Made by a program: the position numbers and the translations under genes
Assembly (NCBI RefSeq): GCF_009932355.1
Contig: NZ_LEKU01000006.1
Coordinates: 1 to 64,000, forward strand
Direction: 5' to 3'
DNA from: Riemerella anatipestifer_E
GTDB lineage: Bacteria > Bacteroidota > Bacteroidia > Flavobacteriales > Weeksellaceae
DNA: 64,000 bases
Shown: positions 61,976 through 64,000 of the stretch, piece by piece
Layout: the number at the start of each line of letters is the position of its first letter
Position numbering within the stretch: position 1 is the stretch's first letter
The notes under the pieces: generated by a model
What the model saw: only the letters and a program-made list of their open reading frames with translations
Database searches by the model: none
What the model was told of the DNA's origin: nothing

Positions 61976-62973
61976 ATGTTACTTTTTATATTATTAAACC
62001 AACTCTCAAAACTATATTTCTCTATAATAGTTTCATCTAAATCCACATATTCTCCTTTGAGAAAAGGAATTAGTTCTTCCAAATTTCTATCACCAATTAT
62101 AAAAAAATTATCTGGGTGATAAAAATCATAATCTTTAACAGTTTGATTAGTGGTAACTACTTTTTTTCTAAGGTACAAAGCTTCAAAAATCCTAAACGAT
62201 AATCCTTGATGCTCTTCTATCAATATATCAAGTATAAATTTACTTTTAGCTACCTTATTCAAATACTCACTAAAAGGGAGCATCTCGTATAAAACATTAA
62301 TATTCTCATGTCTCTTAATGTACCTTCTTTTTTCCTTTTGAAAAACGATATTAAAATCAAACTTTATCCCATTAAGCCTAAAAAAAGAAGACAGTTTATT
62401 GAGAATTTCTAATCTTGATTTATGAAAAGAACCTAAAAAATAAAAATCATTATCAAACGTCTCTACATCACTATTGATATTATCATCTTTAAAATAAAAA
62501 TTGGTTGCTTTTCTTAGACCATACTGTGAATAAGTTTCAACATCTGAGGAATCAAACACATAAAACGCATCAAAATACTGAATTAAATCAAAGACACTCG
62601 GACTTCTTTTCAATCCATCATATTGGTAAGCTACCATATTTCTACTTTTCGTTTTTGCTTGCAATAACACATTAGGTAAAAAAAAATCTGCACGAAAAAC
62701 CAAACAAAAATCATAAAATTCACTACCAATGTTAATCAATTCTTCCTGTCTGGATAAGTTATGGATTTCAACCAATGTTCTCTTAAATATTTTATCTTTA
62801 TAAACTGTTTTTCTAAAAGCATTATATAATCTCTGCCTCAAACTCTTGTATCTAAATTGATACTCATTATGAACAACCGTAACTCTGTATCCCATACTTT
62901 CTAGGGCACGTTCAATCAGTTCATAAAGATTATAATCTCTTGGAATTAATAATAAAATATGTTCTTTTCTCAC
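61972..62973 (-). CDS. Glycosyltransferase-like protein, CgeB/RfaS-type
   Basis: This 333-residue protein has an N-terminal Rossmann start (HILLLIPRDYNLYELIERALESMG) and a GT-B-like layout, with YQYDGLKRSPSVFDLIQYFDAFYVFDSSD mid-sequence and HQGLSFRIFEALYLRKKVVTTNQTVKDYDFYHPDNFF near the C-terminus. The same motifs recur in the partial gene at 63168 and the stub at 62996, so three family members were lined up here. Specificity is unknown; glycan transfer is inferred from motifs and location. Confidence 0.75.
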   Translation of the reverse strand: MRKEHILLLIPRDYNLYELIERALESMGYRVTVVHNEYQFRYKSLRQRLYNAFRKTVYKDKIFKRTLVEIHNLSRQEELINIGSEFYDFCLVFRADFFLPNVLLQAKTKSRNMVAYQYDGLKRSPSVFDLIQYFDAFYVFDSSDVETYSQYGLRKATNFYFKDDNINSDVETFDNDFYFLGSFHKSRLEILNKLSSFFRLNGIKFDFNIVFQKEKRRYIKRHENINVLYEMLPFSEYLNKVAKSKFILDILIEEHQGLSFRIFEALYLRKKVVTTNQTVKDYDFYHPDNFFIIGDRNLEELIPFLKGEYVDLDETIIEKYSFESWFNNIKSNI

Positions 62974-62995
62974 TTTTAGAATATAATAAAACCTA

Positions 62996-63180
62996 TCAAT
63001 CTAATATATCTCCTATCCAATTTGTAAAACTATAAACTTCCACTATATCAGAGCAAACAACATAAGGCATTTTAATAAAACGCAATAAATCAGAAACTTT
63101 ACAGTTGTCATCTACAACAAAGATATTGTTTTCATTATAAAAATCATAATTTTTAACTAATTTATTGTTAGTAATCAGTT
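62996..63180 (-). pseudogene. C-terminal stub of a third glycosyltransferase paralogue
   Basis: On the minus strand one frame reads LITNNKLVKNYDFYNENNIF, then VVDDNCKVSDLLRFIKMPYV, and ends at the TGA at 62998-62996 after SFTNWIGDILD. This matches the last 60 or so residues of both neighbours (for instance TVKNYDFYHPNNILVVED). It has no start of its own and begins 13 nt inside the end of the gene at 63168, in another frame. It looks like the remains of a gene replaced by recombination. Confidence 0.85.
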
Positions 63181-64000
63181 TCTATTGAAATTATAGTTTT
63201 AAACCATTCTTCAAAGGAATATTTAGACTTAACACACTCAGGTATCTCAGTATATGGTTTTTCTAAAAATGATGCCAACTGTTCTTTTGTCAACTTAAAC
63301 CAATCTTCTACCACAAGAATATTATTAGGATGATAAAAGTCGTAGTTCTTAACCGTAGGATTATCGGTTATTGTTTTTTGGGAAAAATGCAATGCCTCAA
63401 AGAAACGAAAGGATAAGCCATCGTGAGCATGAAACTTAATATCCAAAATACAACGGCTTTGAGAAGAAATACGTTCAACTTCTTGATAAGATAATAGTTT
63501 ATTGTTTATTATGATAGGGGACTCTTGGTTAAAACTACGTCGCTCTGTATAAATTCTAAAATAGCTTACAAAATCTGTAGCATTTGTGAGCGAACTTATA
63601 TAATTTATAATTTGTACTCTATCATTCTGTTCCGCACCTATATAACATAAATCAATCGTTTTGGCTTGGGGTACAGAAACAAAATCAAAGTAAAAATTAT
63701 GGGTTAAAAATAAATTTTTATGTTTTATAGAGTACACTTCAAAATCATTACTATCAAAAACACCAAAAACATCAAACGAGTCAATTAATGCCTCTGAATG
63801 CTGAAACCGTTTCATCCCATCCCACTGATAGGCTATAGTTTTTTTTGATATTTTATTGATATACTCCATCATCTTGGGTGTATAAGCATCTGGTCGTATA
63901 ACCAATGTATAATCAAAATAATTTTCAGGACAATCTAATAAAGTAACTAAAGATTTTTCTAAATGAGATTCTTTGAGTTGTTTTTTGTAGTTCTTATCGT
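63168..64000 (-). CDS. Glycosyltransferase-like protein (partial, runs off the window)
   Basis: The reading frame is open through the right edge of the window, so the N-terminus is missing; at least 277 residues are visible. Upstream of the VIRPD segment it continues as SLVTLLDCPENYFDYTL. It is paralogous to the gene at 61972-62973: YQWDGMKRFQHSEALIDSFDVFGVFDSND, HDGLSFRFFEALHFSQKTITDNPTVKNYDFYHPNN. The C-terminus ends ISIETDY after the YSFEEWF motif shared with the paralogue. Confidence 0.75.
   Translation of the reverse strand, partial: DKNYKKQLKESHLEKSLVTLLDCPENYFDYTLVIRPDAYTPKMMEYINKISKKTIAYQWDGMKRFQHSEALIDSFDVFGVFDSNDFEVYSIKHKNLFLTHNFYFDFVSVPQAKTIDLCYIGAEQNDRVQIINYISSLTNATDFVSYFRIYTERRSFNQESPIIINNKLLSYQEVERISSQSRCILDIKFHAHDGLSFRFFEALHFSQKTITDNPTVKNYDFYHPNNILVVEDWFKLTKEQLASFLEKPYTEIPECVKSKYSFEEWFKTIISIETDY

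Overview
The window looks like a chromosomal stretch of a low-GC flavobacterium, most likely from the Weeksellaceae (a Riemerella/Chryseobacterium-type genome). Supporting signs are the Bacteroidota promoter boxes (TTTG and TAnnTTTG), a type IX secretion sorting domain on a subtilase, bacillithiol synthesis (bshB1), an IPExxxVDY protein, DUF3276 and FISUMP proteins, and the acpP-fabF-rnc-pyk order. The genus is an inference. Most of the window is ordinary core genome. Only a few patches look accessory.

Layout. 1-3.2 kb: an AC-dinucleotide microsatellite, then a FISUMP surface protein and a DUF4469-type protein. 3.4-7.2 kb: a hypothetical gene, an ExbB-ExbD-TonB set, and a BaiN-type flavoprotein. 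7.3-13 kb: a respiratory nitrite ammonification locus (nrfH-nrfA, with resB-ccsA behind a terminator) facing a divergent beta-barrel porin across an intergenic region with three near-identical 12-bp boxes. 13-18.3 kb: a secreted subtilase, an ABC exporter, DUF3276 and tRNA-His. 18.3-25 kb: bshB1, then a second and larger energy-transduction operon (exbB-exbD-exbD-tonB-small membrane protein-PstS-like lipoprotein, followed by a TPR protein). 25-41.5 kb: housekeeping genes (leuS, an HtrA protease, a U32/TrhP-like protein with a ferredoxin and a 5-formyl-THF cyclo-ligase, serS, tilS, a DsbD-type protein, an alpha/beta hydrolase) and several small lipoproteins.

41.5-44.1 kb is the most unusual patch: a run of small AT-rich ORFs without housekeeping function. 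One resembles the Imm40 immunity family. The patch contains a partial tandem duplication and a frameshifted paralogue, and reads as an orphan immunity-gene array without its toxin. 44.2-49.8 kb returns to core metabolism (aldehyde dehydrogenase, pyk, rnc, fabF, acpP). 49.9-51.3 kb has a beta-barrel protein, a striking array of nine degenerate units of exactly 21 nt, and a helical protein of unknown function. 51.5-60.5 kb has a flippase-like protein, two membrane-associated proteins, an HdrD-like iron-sulfur pair, an MCE protein, a PpiD/SurA-like foldase and a cupin.

60.7-64 kb opens a surface-glycan cluster that continues beyond the window: a decayed ORF with four in-frame stops, a GT2 glycosyltransferase, and two related glycosyltransferase-like proteins with the C-terminal stub of a third family member between them.

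I found no CRISPR array, intact insertion sequence, prophage or rRNA. A GC-rich structured intergenic element at about 40.57-40.70 kb may be a non-coding RNA or dispersed repeat. All family assignments come from reading motifs by eye, and no database search was run.
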